Source: Gordonia rhizosphera NBRC 16068 | GTDB taxonomy: Bacteria > Actinomycetota > Actinomycetes > Mycobacteriales > Mycobacteriaceae | NCBI RefSeq assembly: GCF_000298195.1 | Contig: NZ_BAHC01000141.1 | Span: 1 to 64,000 of the forward strand | Reading direction: 5' to 3' | Length of the DNA stretch: 64,000 bases | Part shown: positions 9,572 through 18,012 of the stretch, piece after piece | Numbering within the stretch: position 1 is the stretch's first letter | Layout: the number at the start of each line of letters is the position of its first letter | The notes under the pieces: generated by a model | The model's input: the letters and a program-made list of their open reading frames with translations, nothing else | Told to the model about the DNA's origin: nothing | The model's database searches: none | Translations under genes and position numbers: made by a program

Positions 9572-9955
9572 TCACTCGTCGTCGGTGCGCTCTTCCTCGT
9601 CGAGCGCGCTCACCGCGATCCCGTAGGGCAGGAACCGCACCTTGCGCCGAGGGTCGGTATTGCGCTGGTTGGCCCGCAACGCCTCGATTTCGCTCGCATA
9701 CACCTGCTCGACCCGCGCACCGCCATCATCGTCGACAACGAAAACCGCCCACACCCCGGCACCGGTTTCACCCGTTGTCTCGGGCTGCGGTCGCGAACGC
9801 GGTCCGCTCTCGGTGAACATCGACGACCATGCGCTGCGGCCGCCGGGGCTCGCCATGAACCGTCCAACCATGTCACGCAGTCCTTCGGTCGCCTCGCGCG
9901 CGAACCGGTCGAAATCCTCGGGGTCCATCCCCCACGGTCCGTTGTTGTCGGCCAT
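9572..9955 (-). CDS. Conserved hypothetical protein, small and acidic
   Basis: A 127-residue soluble protein with no signal peptide. It begins with an acidic helix (PEDFDRFAREATEGLRDMV). A central beta-rich part, GVWAVFVVDDDGGARVEQVY, is followed by a basic EALRANQRN segment, and the tail is acidic (DEEERTDDE). GGAGGAG just upstream of ATG 9955 supports the start. I do not recognise the family; proteins of this appearance are common in Gordonia and relatives. It converges on the thioesterase with a 17-nt gap. Confidence 0.65.
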   Translation of the reverse strand: MADNNGPWGMDPEDFDRFAREATEGLRDMVGRFMASPGGRSAWSSMFTESGPRSRPQPETTGETGAGVWAVFVVDDDGGARVEQVYASEIEALRANQRNTDPRRKVRFLPYGIAVSALDEEERTDDE

Positions 9956-10072
9956 GACTCCTCCAGGTGCGTCGTGACTCCGATTACCTCGTGACGGCCG
10001 TACGGCCGCGATGCATCCAGTCTCCACACGTTCGGCGCTCTGCGCCACACCCGTCGGCGAAGGTGGGCGAGA

Positions 10073-11119
10073 TCAGGCCGAGGCCCACGCCAGCACGTCG
10101 TCGAGCGGCCAGGTGGTGACGATGCGATCGGCCTCGATCCCGAACTCCTCGGCCCGTCGTGCGCCGAGCCCCTTGAAGCCGAGTTGTCCGGGAGCGTGCG
10201 CATCCGAATCGATCGCGAACAGGCAGCCGAGGTCGCGGGCGAGTTCGATCAGGTCGTCGGGTGGATCGACCCGTTCGGGACGCGAGTTGATCTCGACCGC
10301 GGTGCCGTGCGCCGCGCAGGCCGCGAACACCTCGCGGGCATCGAACTCCGACGGGGGCCGACGGCGCCCGCCCAGCACCCGACGTCCGGTGCAGTGACCG
10401 AGCACGTTGACCCGTGGGTCGCTGACGGCGGCCACCATGCGGCGGGTCATCGACCCCGGATCCATGCGCAGTTTCGAATGCACCGACGCCGTGACGACGT
10501 CGAGCCGATCGAGCATCGCGTCGGTCTGGTCGAGAGTGCCGTCGTCGAGGATGTCCACCTCGATCCCGGCCAGGACCCGGAACCCGTCGTCGTCCGACCG
10601 GGCGTTGAGTGCCGCGATCTCGGTGATCTGACGGTCGAGGCGCTCGACGCTCAGTCCGTTGGCCACCGTCAACCGTGGCGAGTGGTCGGTGATCGCGAGC
10701 CATTCGTGGCCGAGCGCGGTTGCGGCGGCGGCCATCTCGTCGAGGGGCGCGCCGCCGTCGCTCCAGTCGGTGTGGGCGTGTAGGTCCCCCCGCAGCGCGG
10801 TGAACAGGCCGGAGTCGTCGGCGGGGACCGACGACGACTCCTCTTCCTGGAGATGGGCGAGGTAGCCGGGCAGGTCGCCGGCCACCGCCTCGGCGATCAC
10901 TGCGGCGGTGCTCTTGCCGATCCGCTCGATTGCCGTCAGCGTCCCCATATCGGCGCAACGGCGCAGTTCGCCGGGATCGGTGTCGGCCACCGCCTGCGCC
11001 GCCCGTCGGAACGCCTCCACCCGGTATGTGCTCTGCCGGTCGTGTTCGAGCAGCCAGGCGATCCGTGTCAGTGCGTCAACGGGATCCACCGGCGCCACCA
11101 GCGGGACCAGCAGCCTCAT
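10073..11119 (-). CDS. PHP-domain phosphoesterase with PolX-like helix-hairpin-helix N-terminus
   Basis: A 348-residue protein. Residues about 10-95 resemble the N-terminal helical and HhH region of X-family polymerases (EHDRQSTYRVEAFRRAAQAV, then IERIGKSTAAVIAEA). From about residue 110 it is a PHP domain with metal ligands in GDLHAHTDWSDG, AITDHSP, ASVHSK, LGHCTGRR and AIDSDAH. The arrangement equals the C-terminal half of bacterial PolX without the nucleotidyltransferase palm. Likely a metal-dependent phosphoesterase or nuclease acting on DNA; the substrate is inference. It overlaps the upstream small membrane gene by 4 nt, indicating translational coupling. Confidence 0.85.
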   Translation of the reverse strand: MRLLVPLVAPVDPVDALTRIAWLLEHDRQSTYRVEAFRRAAQAVADTDPGELRRCADMGTLTAIERIGKSTAAVIAEAVAGDLPGYLAHLQEEESSSVPADDSGLFTALRGDLHAHTDWSDGGAPLDEMAAAATALGHEWLAITDHSPRLTVANGLSVERLDRQITEIAALNARSDDDGFRVLAGIEVDILDDGTLDQTDAMLDRLDVVTASVHSKLRMDPGSMTRRMVAAVSDPRVNVLGHCTGRRVLGGRRRPPSEFDAREVFAACAAHGTAVEINSRPERVDPPDDLIELARDLGCLFAIDSDAHAPGQLGFKGLGARRAEEFGIEADRIVTTWPLDDVLAWASA

Positions 11120-11301
11120 GGCCGGTCGCCGGCGCCCTCGGTCCCGCGTGCCTGCGCATCCGCATACCGACGGTGCAGTTGTTCGCGCACGTCGTCGGCG
11201 CTGTAGGCGTTGCGCTGCCGCTGATCCCGGGCGACCAGCACCCCGCCCGCCGCCACGCCGACCACGCCGGCCAAACCCACCCATTTCCATACGCTGCGCA
11301 T
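11116..11301 (-). CDS. Small single-pass membrane protein
   Basis: A 61-residue ORF with one N-terminal transmembrane segment (WVGLAGVVGVAAGGVLVA) followed by a charged, helix-rich cytoplasmic or periplasmic tail (DDVREQLHRRYADAQ). Its stop overlaps the start of the PHP gene in an ATGA arrangement, so the two are probably co-translated. That coupling is the main reason to accept it as real. No family recognised. Confidence 0.6.
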   Translation of the reverse strand: MRSVWKWVGLAGVVGVAAGGVLVARDQRQRNAYSADDVREQLHRRYADAQARGTEGAGDRP

Positions 11302-11336
11302 ACGCCCGAGGATAGTTCCTGCTCTAGGCTGCTCTG

Positions 11337-12041
11337 GTGCGCTCAGGCAACGACACCGACGATTCCGCGGTCGCCCTCGACGCGGCGCTCGAGGCGACGC
11401 GGACCGGCGACATCTGGTTGTTCCGCGGCCGATCCGGACCGGATCGCGCGATCCGCACCCTGACCAACGCGCCCGTCAACCACGTCGCGATGACCGTGGC
11501 GATCGACGATCTGCCGCCGCTGTTGTGGCACGCGGAACTCGGCGACAAACTCACCGATGTATGGAGTGGCAGCAACCACCGTGGTGTCCAGTTGCACGAC
11601 GCCCGGGAGGCGGTCGTGCAGTGGATGGACCGCTACGGGCAGGACTGCTGGTTGCGGCAACTGGATCCCGAAGTCAGCACGGCTTCCGAGGACCGGCTGC
11701 TGCAGGTGATCGCCCGGCTCGACGGCACGCCGTTCCCGGCGACCGCCCGGCTCGCGGGTCGCTGGTTCCGCGGGCGGCTTCCCACCACCCTCGACGTCGT
11801 GCGCGGTATCCCCTACGTCGACCGGTTCGTCCGGGAGCGGCGGGCGCGGCGACAAGAACAGGACGCGAGTCTTCAGGCCGCCTACTGCGCCGAGGTCGTG
11901 GCGATCACCTACACGCAGATGGGTCTGATCGACACCGGCAAGGGCTCGAACTGGTTCGATCCCGGCCGGTTCTGGAGCGGCGACGTGTTGCCGCTCGCAC
12001 CCGGGTTCTCGCTGGGGCGCGAGATCGCGGTGAACCGCTGA
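11337..12041 (+). CDS. Probable permuted NlpC/P60 (YiiX-like) papain-fold hydrolase
   Basis: A 234-residue protein with a GTG start. Its motif order fits the circularly permuted NlpC/P60 (YiiX/YebB) superfamily: TGDIWLFRG near residue 23, the likely catalytic His in NHVAM near 47, and the likely nucleophile Cys in AAYCAEVVA near 182. No signal peptide is seen, so it may act in the cytoplasm or as a lipid or amide hydrolase rather than on exported peptidoglycan. It is divergent from the small membrane protein with only 35 bp between. The family call rests on motif order and is moderate. Confidence 0.6.
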   Translation: MRSGNDTDDSAVALDAALEATRTGDIWLFRGRSGPDRAIRTLTNAPVNHVAMTVAIDDLPPLLWHAELGDKLTDVWSGSNHRGVQLHDAREAVVQWMDRYGQDCWLRQLDPEVSTASEDRLLQVIARLDGTPFPATARLAGRWFRGRLPTTLDVVRGIPYVDRFVRERRARRQEQDASLQAAYCAEVVAITYTQMGLIDTGKGSNWFDPGRFWSGDVLPLAPGFSLGREIAVNR

Positions 12042-12064
12042 ACCGGTGATCCCCACGAACGGGC

Positions 12065-13150
12065 TCAGGGGGCACCGACGCTGAGCGCGTCTTCCACTGT
12101 GTCCTCCACCGCAGCCTCCACCGCAGCCTCCACCGCGGCCTCCACTGCGGCCCGGTCGAGGTCCGGGTCGGTGCCGAGGACGTAGGTGGGTTCGGTGTGC
12201 GCGACGGTGGTACCACCGGAGACCCGACGCTTCGCCGCCACCGACTCCGCCGGTTCCCCCATCGCCGCGTGCAGGCTGTTGAGCGTCGTCCACACCACGC
12301 TGCGCCGGGCACGACGTTCAATCGGGTTCGGTGGGTGATACATCACCAACTGCGCCGCCCATTCCGGCATCGTGTCCCGGATCGCCCAGTCCACCGCGGC
12401 CTGGGCCGGGTGGGTGAGGTTGGCACCGGTGGCCATGGCGTTGCCGTGGGTCAGAGCCAGTTTCGGCAGGTAGGCGGCGAGGCAGTCGAGGGTGTCCGCC
12501 TTCGTCGCCGGCAGGTCGGTGCCGCCGAGTGCATGACCCACGCGCACGAATTCGCCGTAGTACCTGTCGAGTTCGGCTCCCCGGAGCGGACGCGGGTGAT
12601 AGATCTCGTGCGCGGTGGCCAGTCCCCAGACGACGGTGGCGAAATTCCAGCGCAGCCAGTCGGGATCGTCGGCGTCGTAGGACAGGCCGTCGGGCCGAAC
12701 ACCCTTGATGCTGTGGTGCATCGCGCGCACCGTCCGGGCGAGTCGTTCGGCGGTGTCGGTGGACCCGAATGCGGTGCCGAGGAAGAAGGCCACCGAATGC
12801 CCGAGGCGCACGGAGGCCCCCGTCGGGTCGATGCGCCCGGTCGGTGTCCCGTCCGCGGACTTCTCCACCAGACGCGAATGGTGCACACCCATCCAGAAGA
12901 TGGAGGGGTCCAATCGCTCCAGATACGACGCGCACTGGAGGCCGAAGATCAGCGCGGGGGTGTGCGCATGGACATACCAGGTGGCGCTGCCGGGGCCAAA
13001 CCATCCCGGATCGCCGACCGGGGCGTCGAACTGCATGCCGCGGAAGTACCTGGCGCGGATGTTCTCGTCGTACTTGCCGTTCAGCCACATTCCCGCCAGC
13101 TGATGCGGCAGCGGGAAGGGGAACGGAAGTGAACCCAGTGACAGCGACAT
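12065..13150 (-). CDS. DUF2236 / MpaB-family (latex-clearing-like) putative oxygenase
   Basis: A 361-residue protein of the oxygenase MpaB/DUF2236 family, whose members include heme proteins such as latex-clearing protein Lcp of Gordonia and the mycophenolate enzyme MpaB. Visible features are WYVHAHTPALIFGLQC, AFFLGTAFGSTDTAERLARTV with the conserved MHHSIKG, and the NFATVVWGLATAHEI helix with its likely heme-associated residues. There is no Tat or Sec signal, unlike secreted Lcp, so it should be intracellular. The C-terminus ends in short AVEA-type repeats encoded by 12-bp DNA repeats. Substrate unknown. Up to 50 paralogues occur in some mycolata. Confidence 0.85.
   Translation of the reverse strand: MSLSLGSLPFPFPLPHQLAGMWLNGKYDENIRARYFRGMQFDAPVGDPGWFGPGSATWYVHAHTPALIFGLQCASYLERLDPSIFWMGVHHSRLVEKSADGTPTGRIDPTGASVRLGHSVAFFLGTAFGSTDTAERLARTVRAMHHSIKGVRPDGLSYDADDPDWLRWNFATVVWGLATAHEIYHPRPLRGAELDRYYGEFVRVGHALGGTDLPATKADTLDCLAAYLPKLALTHGNAMATGANLTHPAQAAVDWAIRDTMPEWAAQLVMYHPPNPIERRARRSVVWTTLNSLHAAMGEPAESVAAKRRVSGGTTVAHTEPTYVLGTDPDLDRAAVEAAVEAAVEAAVEDTVEDALSVGAP
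12091..12150. repeat. 12-bp tandem repeat encoding AVEA/TVED units
   Basis: Five consecutive 12-bp units related to CCTCCACCGCAG occupy 12091-12150; the first, CTTCCACTGTGT, is the most diverged. On the coding strand they give the four-residue units AVEA and TVED at the C-terminus of the DUF2236 protein. Length polymorphism by slippage would stay in frame. Confidence 0.8.
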
Positions 13151-13349
13151 CGTGGCACTCCTCCATGTTGGCTGAGACTTTTTGCTGATTTCGTCTCGAT
13201 GTCCTCAGGCTACGTTCTCCCGCACCGTCGTGACCAGAGCTTCGCGACGCGAATCATCAGAAATCGCTGAGACACTTCGGGGTGAAATGTCAGGAAATCC
13301 CGATGTTCGTTCTTGAGTTCCTCTCATGACGGCCCGGCAAGGTGGTGTC

Positions 13350-14684
13350 GTGAACGAATCTCAGCCGACCGACCCCAGCACCGGTCCGGTCACCGACGCG
13401 GTGACCCATCAGCATGCCTATTTCCCACCGACACAACCGCAGTCGGTCTGGGAGCCCCACCCGGGAGCGGCCCCACCGGCCCTATCGGCGCCGGAGCGAC
13501 CGCGCGGGCGCGGAGTGACCAAGCCCATCGTGGTAACCGCCCTGCTCGCCGGTCTGCTCGGCGGCGCGGTCGGCATGGGCGGCAGCATGCTCCTCAACCA
13601 GGACGCGTCGTCATCGGTGCCGGTGCTCAGCTCACAACCCGCGCCGGCCGCCACTGCCGCCGACGTGCAGCCCGGGTCGATCACCTACGCTGCGCAGGTC
13701 GCATCGAAGTCCACCGCCGACATCAAGGTCTCCATGAACCAGGGCACCGCGGTGGGCAGTGGTGTCGTGCTCTCCCCCGACGGCTATGTGCTGACCAACA
13801 ACCACGTCGTCGCGGGCGCAGTGAACGGCGGGGACATCCAGGTCACCATCGCCGACGGCAAGACCTACCCCGCGACCGTCACGGGGACCTCGCCGTCCTA
13901 CGACCTCGCGGTGATCAAGCTCAAGGGTGCGTCGGGTCTGACGCCCGCGACGTTGGGTGACTCCTCCGCGCTGCAGGTCGGCGAGCAGGTGGTCGCGGTC
14001 GGCAGCCCGGAGAACCTCTCCAACACCGTCACGTCGGGGATCATCAGCGCGCTGTCGCGCACGGTGACCGCCGCCGACGAGAGCGGGTCCGGCGTGACCG
14101 TCTACAACGGCCTACAGACCGACACCCCGATCAATCCGGGCAACTCCGGTGGGCCACTGGTGAATCTGCAGGGACAGGTCGTCGGCGTGAACTCGGCCGT
14201 CGACACCGGACAGGCCTCCAGCGGTGGTGTGCAATCCTTCGGTCTCGGTTTCGCCATCCCGATCGACACCGCCAAGCGGATCGCCAACGAGTTGCTCCAG
14301 GACGGCCAGGCGACGAAACCCGTTCTCGGCGTGTCCGGTTCACTCGCGTCGGCCGACCAGTCCGTCAGCGGTGCGCAGGTGTCGTCGGTGCAGCAGGGCG
14401 GTGCGGCCGCCGCGGCCGGCATCAAGGCCGGTGACGTCATCACCAAGGTGGGCGACGCCCCGGTCAGCAACTACGCCGACCTCATGGCCCAGATCCTGAC
14501 CCACACACCCGGCGAGACCGTGCCCATCACCATCGGTTCCGGAGGCCAGGCCCGCACCGTGTCGGTGAAACTCGGCAGCGCGGTCGACAAGCAGCAGACG
14601 ACGATTCCCGAGTCGTCCGGGGGCAACGGGTCGTCGGGCGGCAGCGGGTTCCCGTTCGGTGGCGGGTTCGGGTTGGTGCCCTGA
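13350..14684 (+). CDS. HtrA/DegP-type trypsin-like serine protease with PDZ domain
   Basis: A membrane-anchored protease of 444 residues for envelope quality control. It has a proline-rich cytoplasmic N-terminus, one transmembrane helix (KPIVVTALLAGLLGGAVGMG), a linker, a trypsin-like domain with catalytic His152 (TNNHVV), Asp185 (YDLAVIKL) and Ser266 (PGNSGGPL), and a C-terminal PDZ domain (QQGGAAAAAGIKAGDVITKV). The C-terminus is Gly/Ser-rich. GTG 13350 is preferred because AAGGTGG precedes it; ATG 13326 is in frame but lacks a ribosome site. The layout equals mycobacterial PepD/HtrA-like proteins. Surface stress control is expected but no binding site was identified. Confidence 0.92.
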   Translation: MNESQPTDPSTGPVTDAVTHQHAYFPPTQPQSVWEPHPGAAPPALSAPERPRGRGVTKPIVVTALLAGLLGGAVGMGGSMLLNQDASSSVPVLSSQPAPAATAADVQPGSITYAAQVASKSTADIKVSMNQGTAVGSGVVLSPDGYVLTNNHVVAGAVNGGDIQVTIADGKTYPATVTGTSPSYDLAVIKLKGASGLTPATLGDSSALQVGEQVVAVGSPENLSNTVTSGIISALSRTVTAADESGSGVTVYNGLQTDTPINPGNSGGPLVNLQGQVVGVNSAVDTGQASSGGVQSFGLGFAIPIDTAKRIANELLQDGQATKPVLGVSGSLASADQSVSGAQVSSVQQGGAAAAAGIKAGDVITKVGDAPVSNYADLMAQILTHTPGETVPITIGSGGQARTVSVKLGSAVDKQQTTIPESSGGNGSSGGSGFPFGGGFGLVP

Positions 14685-14705
14685 CCGTCGGGTAACCGAA
14701 CACAC

Positions 14706-14751
14706 AGAACTCCCATCGACACACGAGATCGCTTGTGTGGGTGGGAGTTCT
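14706..14751. terminator. Bidirectional hairpin between the protease and lipoprotein genes
   Basis: AGAACTCCCA at 14706-14715 is perfectly complementary to TGGGAGTTCT at 14742-14751, and the inner CACACGAG/CTTGTGTG arms also pair with one G-U. The long stem lies between two convergent genes, which fits a shared terminator. Confidence 0.75.
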
Positions 14752-14782
14752 CTGCACCCGGCTCCACGTGGACTGCACCCGC

Positions 14783-15292
14783 TCAGCTGATGCGGACCCC
14801 GTCGAGAACGACCCAGATTCCGTCTGAGCCCTCGCGGACGGGCTGACGCAGCTGCAGGACCACGATGCTGCCGTCCACACGGTTGGTGACCTCGACGGTG
14901 TGGGGATCCGCGGCCCGGGCGTCGACGTCGTTCCAGCCGAACCGGCCCGCGACGAACGCTTCCGCGACCAGCGTCGGCTCCAGCCGCCAGGGCTGACTAC
15001 CCGCGTCGACGGCCCGCTGGAGCGCCTCGGCCTCATCGGCGGACAGATCCTCGCCGGGGAACGACGCCCCGGATTCGGTGGCGCCCTCCTCCGGCTCAGG
15101 GAGCTCCGGCACCGATGGCGGCGCGATGGACTCCGGTGTCGTGGTCTGCTCGGGGAGGGGTGCGGTGGCCGGGGTGCTCGTCGACGGCGGGTTCGTGGTC
15201 AGGCCCGGTGTCGTGTCGCCGTTGCCGCACCCCGTCGCGAGGGACAGCGAAAGCGCTCCCGCGGCAACAACTGTGATGATCCGCGTCCGCAT
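14783..15292 (-). CDS. Putative lipoprotein, unknown function
   Basis: A 169-residue exported lipoprotein. The signal peptide ends in a lipobox, LATGC, so Cys25 is the probable lipidated residue. A Thr/Pro/Glu-rich linker (roughly residues 30-80) leads to a C-terminal domain of about 85 residues, with WRLEPTLVAEAFV and IVVLQLRQPVREGSDG, which I do not recognise. GGAGGG 6 nt upstream of ATG 15292 supports the start over the longer frame. It lies downstream of the cytosine deaminase with a gap of 188 bp and is probably transcribed separately. Confidence 0.75.
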   Translation of the reverse strand: MRTRIITVVAAGALSLSLATGCGNGDTTPGLTTNPPSTSTPATAPLPEQTTTPESIAPPSVPELPEPEEGATESGASFPGEDLSADEAEALQRAVDAGSQPWRLEPTLVAEAFVAGRFGWNDVDARAADPHTVEVTNRVDGSIVVLQLRQPVREGSDGIWVVLDGVRIS

Positions 15293-15480
15293 GTGCTGCC
15301 CTCCGCTCCGGCCCGACGGTGCTCGTGCCCTGCACCGGCCGTTCGACTCACTGTCGCTTTGTGTGCGCATATCGGTCTGGGGTCCCGGGACCGATCCAAC
15401 CGCGGCATACACCTCGTCGGCGGACGCCCCGCCGGGGCGCCATCGGGCCGGGTCGACAGTCAGCATCGGGCTCGCACTCA

Positions 15481-15957
15481 TCACGCATCCTCCGCGACGC
15501 CGATGTCCTCATTCCACAGCAGCGGGTTCTCGGCGATGAAATCGGCCATCATCGCCACGCAGCGGTCGTCGTCGACGACGGTGATCGCGACCCCCGCCTC
15601 GCGCAGCCAGTCCTCGCCGCCGACGAAGTTGCGGTTCTCGCCGATGACGACGGAACCGATGCCGAACTGCCGGATCAGCCCGCTGCAGTACCAGCACGGC
15701 GACAGCGTGGTGACCATGATCGTCGACGAGTAGTCGCGCTGGCGTCCGGCCGCGCGGAACGCGTCGGTCTCGCCGTGCACCGACGGATCGTCATGCTGGA
15801 CACGGCGATTTCGGCCCTCACCGAGCAGCACACCGTCGGCGGAGAACAGGGCGGCGCCGATCGGGATACCGCCCTCGTCGAGGCCGATGCGTGCCTGGCA
15901 ATAGGCGGTGTCGAGAAGCACCGTCGGGTCAAGGCCGGCCGCGGTGCCGATGGGCAT
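15481..15957 (-). CDS. Cytosine deaminase, fungal (Fcy1) type zinc enzyme
   Basis: A 158-residue zinc deaminase that would convert cytosine to uracil and ammonia. Zinc ligands and the catalytic Glu are His61-Gly-Glu63 (HGETDAF), Cys88 and Cys91 (TLSPCWYC). The segment GENRNFVGG and the C-terminal LLWNEDIG closely follow yeast Fcy1 (GENVNF and the WFEDIG tail), not the TIM-barrel CodA enzyme of E. coli. ATG 15957 has GGAG at a suitable distance; ATG 15963 is an alternative. Salvage of pyrimidine bases is the likely role. Other nucleobase or guanine-like substrates remain possible. Confidence 0.88.
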   Translation of the reverse strand: MPIGTAAGLDPTVLLDTAYCQARIGLDEGGIPIGAALFSADGVLLGEGRNRRVQHDDPSVHGETDAFRAAGRQRDYSSTIMVTTLSPCWYCSGLIRQFGIGSVVIGENRNFVGGEDWLREAGVAITVVDDDRCVAMMADFIAENPLLWNEDIGVAEDA

Positions 15958-16044
15958 GGTCATGCTCCGAGTGTGCCGACCGGATGCACCGACGACAACC
16001 GACAGTTCGTCGCCTCGTCGCAGACAAGGAGCGGGCATACGTCG

Positions 16045-16569
16045 TCATCGGTGATTGATCGAGACGACTCCGTCGAAGCCGAAGGGTGTCATTCCGGGCT
16101 TGCAGCCCTGGAACGACGACGTCGGCATCGGACCCATGACACCGACCCGGTTCGACGACGAACCCTTGCGAACGGTGATCTGAACGGCGGCGGCGCCGCG
16201 CAGATCAGCGGGCAGCACGTCCGGCGTGGTCCCGGTGATCGGATAGATCAACGACGCCGTGTCACCGTTGGTGTACAGGCACGTGATCGGTCCCCGAACC
16301 TGGATCGGCGTCGGGTTCCTGCCGTCGAGCACCGTCGCGACGTAGCGCCCCGATGTGGTGCCGTTCGCCGTGCGCATACCCATCGCCTTGATGTTCAGCA
16401 GGTGCACACCCGGTGCGATCGCCATGTCCCCCGAAACATACAAGGATTGGGTGTTCGGTGGGGGCGTGGGCGACGCCGTCGCGGCGGGTGCCGCGGCGAC
16501 CATCGCCCCGCCGGCCATCACCGCGGTCGCGGCGGCCACTGCTGTTCGAGCCTTCAGATGAGTCATCAT
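16045..16569 (-). CDS. Secreted protein of unknown function
   Basis: A 174-residue protein with a clear signal peptide (basic start, hydrophobic AVAAATAVMAGGAMVAAAP, then AATAS). The mature part has alternating beta-like segments, for example YVSGDMAIAPGVHLLNI, SGRYVATVLDG and AVQITVRKG, and two cysteines that could pair. No enzyme motif. AAGGAGG precedes a double ATG; the second at 16566 has the better spacing. It looks like a conserved mycolata exported protein, function not known. Confidence 0.75.
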   Translation of the reverse strand: MMTHLKARTAVAAATAVMAGGAMVAAAPAATASPTPPPNTQSLYVSGDMAIAPGVHLLNIKAMGMRTANGTTSGRYVATVLDGRNPTPIQVRGPITCLYTNGDTASLIYPITGTTPDVLPADLRGAAAVQITVRKGSSSNRVGVMGPMPTSSFQGCKPGMTPFGFDGVVSINHR

Positions 16570-16697
16570 GCCCTCCTTCAGGAGTTGTGAGACCCCGACG
16601 ACGCCGAGGCTAGTCAGCGCCGACCACGTGGGCGATGGCCCGCACTCAGCACTCTTTCAGGTGTGCAGATCGCGGCGGCGACGCGCCGACGACACGG

Positions 16698-17150
16698 CTA
16701 CCACCGGTAATCCAGGAATTTTCCGTCGAACGTCACGACCACCCGGTCACCCTCAGGGTCCGCGCGCCGAGAGAACTCGACCTTGAAATTGATGGCACTC
16801 ATGATGCCGTCGCCGAACTCCTCGTGGATGAGTTCCTTGAGGGCGGGCCCGTAGACGGCGAGGGCCTCGTGGAATCGGTAGATGGTGGGGTCCGACGCCG
16901 CCGCCGCATCGGCGACGCGCGACGGCTGCCGCACCAGGCTCTCCAGAACACCGTCGCCAAGGTTGAGTAACTCGCAGACGGTCGTCGCCTTGTCGGCGGG
17001 CACCGGTTGCTGACCCAGCAGAGCCGACACCGTCCAGACGAGCGGAGCGTCGATCCGTTCGGCGATGTCGGACCACGACAGCCCCGAACGGATACGGGCG
17101 GCGATGATCAGTTCAGCGGCATCGGACTTCGGCATGATCGGAGCGTGCAT
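16698..17150 (-). CDS. cynS: Cyanate hydratase (cyanase)
   Basis: A 150-residue cyanase, full length for the family, catalysing bicarbonate-dependent conversion of cyanate to ammonia and CO2. Residues 10-75 are the helical DNA-binding-like domain. The catalytic residues are visible as Arg92, Glu95 (IYRFHEALAVYG) and Ser118 (GDGIMSAINF), matching Arg96, Glu99 and Ser122 of E. coli. AAGGAG 7 nt upstream sets the start. Carbonic anhydrase cynT and the regulator cynR are absent here, so it is an orphan cyanase. Confidence 0.95.
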   Translation of the reverse strand: MHAPIMPKSDAAELIIAARIRSGLSWSDIAERIDAPLVWTVSALLGQQPVPADKATTVCELLNLGDGVLESLVRQPSRVADAAAASDPTIYRFHEALAVYGPALKELIHEEFGDGIMSAINFKVEFSRRADPEGDRVVVTFDGKFLDYRW

Positions 17151-17212
17151 CGGATCTCCTTGAGGGTGAGGGTGGACGGTCGGCGGGCACGACCCCTCCA
17201 CCTTGACCACAC

Positions 17213-17950
17213 TCAGCCGGGGTGTCCACCGGAACCGCTGCGCCGCAGCAATGTCCGTGCATTGGCCACCGCGGCGCCGCCGGCGTCGTTGTTGAAATAG
17301 ATATAGACGTCCTCGCCGGTGTCGAAGCTGTCCCCGATCCTGCCGAGCCAGGCGTCCAGTGCCCGAATGCCGTAACTCGTTGCCGGCGTGCCGCGACCCT
17401 CGTGCAGGCGGACATATCCGAAACCGGCGGTCTTCCACAGTGGCGTCAGGACCCGGCTACGCCGGTCCGCCCAGCACAGCGCGGCGCCGCGTCTGCTCAT
17501 CACGTCCCGCACCTCGTCGCACCACCACGAGTCGTGCCGCGGTTCGACGACAACCCGCGTCGCCGCCGGGAACTCGCGCAGCGTCGCATCGAGGGCGTCC
17601 GGCCGCGCCGGCAGGTTCGGCGGCAGCTGCAGCAGCACCGGGCCGAGGTGATCACCGAGCGCGGTGGCGCGATCCAGGAAACGGGCGACCGGTTCGGACG
17701 GATCGGACAACCGCCGGATATGGGTGAGGTAGCGGCTCATCTTCACCGCCATGGTGAACCCGGTGGGCACCACGTCCGCCCATCCGGCGAAGGTGGAACG
17801 CTGCGGCAGCCGATAGAAGGTGCTGTTGACCTCGACGGTGGTGAACGTCTCGGCATAGTGACCGAGCCATCGCCGCTGCGGGAGCGTCTCCGGATAGAAC
17901 CGGCCCCGCCAATCCGCGTATTGCCAACCGGACGTCCCGACGTGCAGCAT
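17213..17950 (-). CDS. DUF72 (YecE-like) protein
   Basis: A 245-residue DUF72 protein with TIM-barrel-type segments: HVGTSGWQYADWRG at the start, EVNSTFYRLP, FTMAVKMSRYLTHIRR and the EPRHDSWW motif, then YFNNDAGGAAVANA near the end. These are the conserved blocks of the YecE family, whose biochemical function is unknown. The start is ATG 17950; a GTG lies directly before it. Gap of 62 bp to cynS downstream, so co-transcription is possible. Confidence 0.88.
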   Translation of the reverse strand: MLHVGTSGWQYADWRGRFYPETLPQRRWLGHYAETFTTVEVNSTFYRLPQRSTFAGWADVVPTGFTMAVKMSRYLTHIRRLSDPSEPVARFLDRATALGDHLGPVLLQLPPNLPARPDALDATLREFPAATRVVVEPRHDSWWCDEVRDVMSRRGAALCWADRRSRVLTPLWKTAGFGYVRLHEGRGTPATSYGIRALDAWLGRIGDSFDTGEDVYIYFNNDAGGAAVANARTLLRRSGSGGHPG

Positions 17951-18012
17951 CACCTGCGATTCTACGGAGTCGATGCAGGACTTTGACCCGCGTTCGACGT
18001 AGCCTGTGGGTC

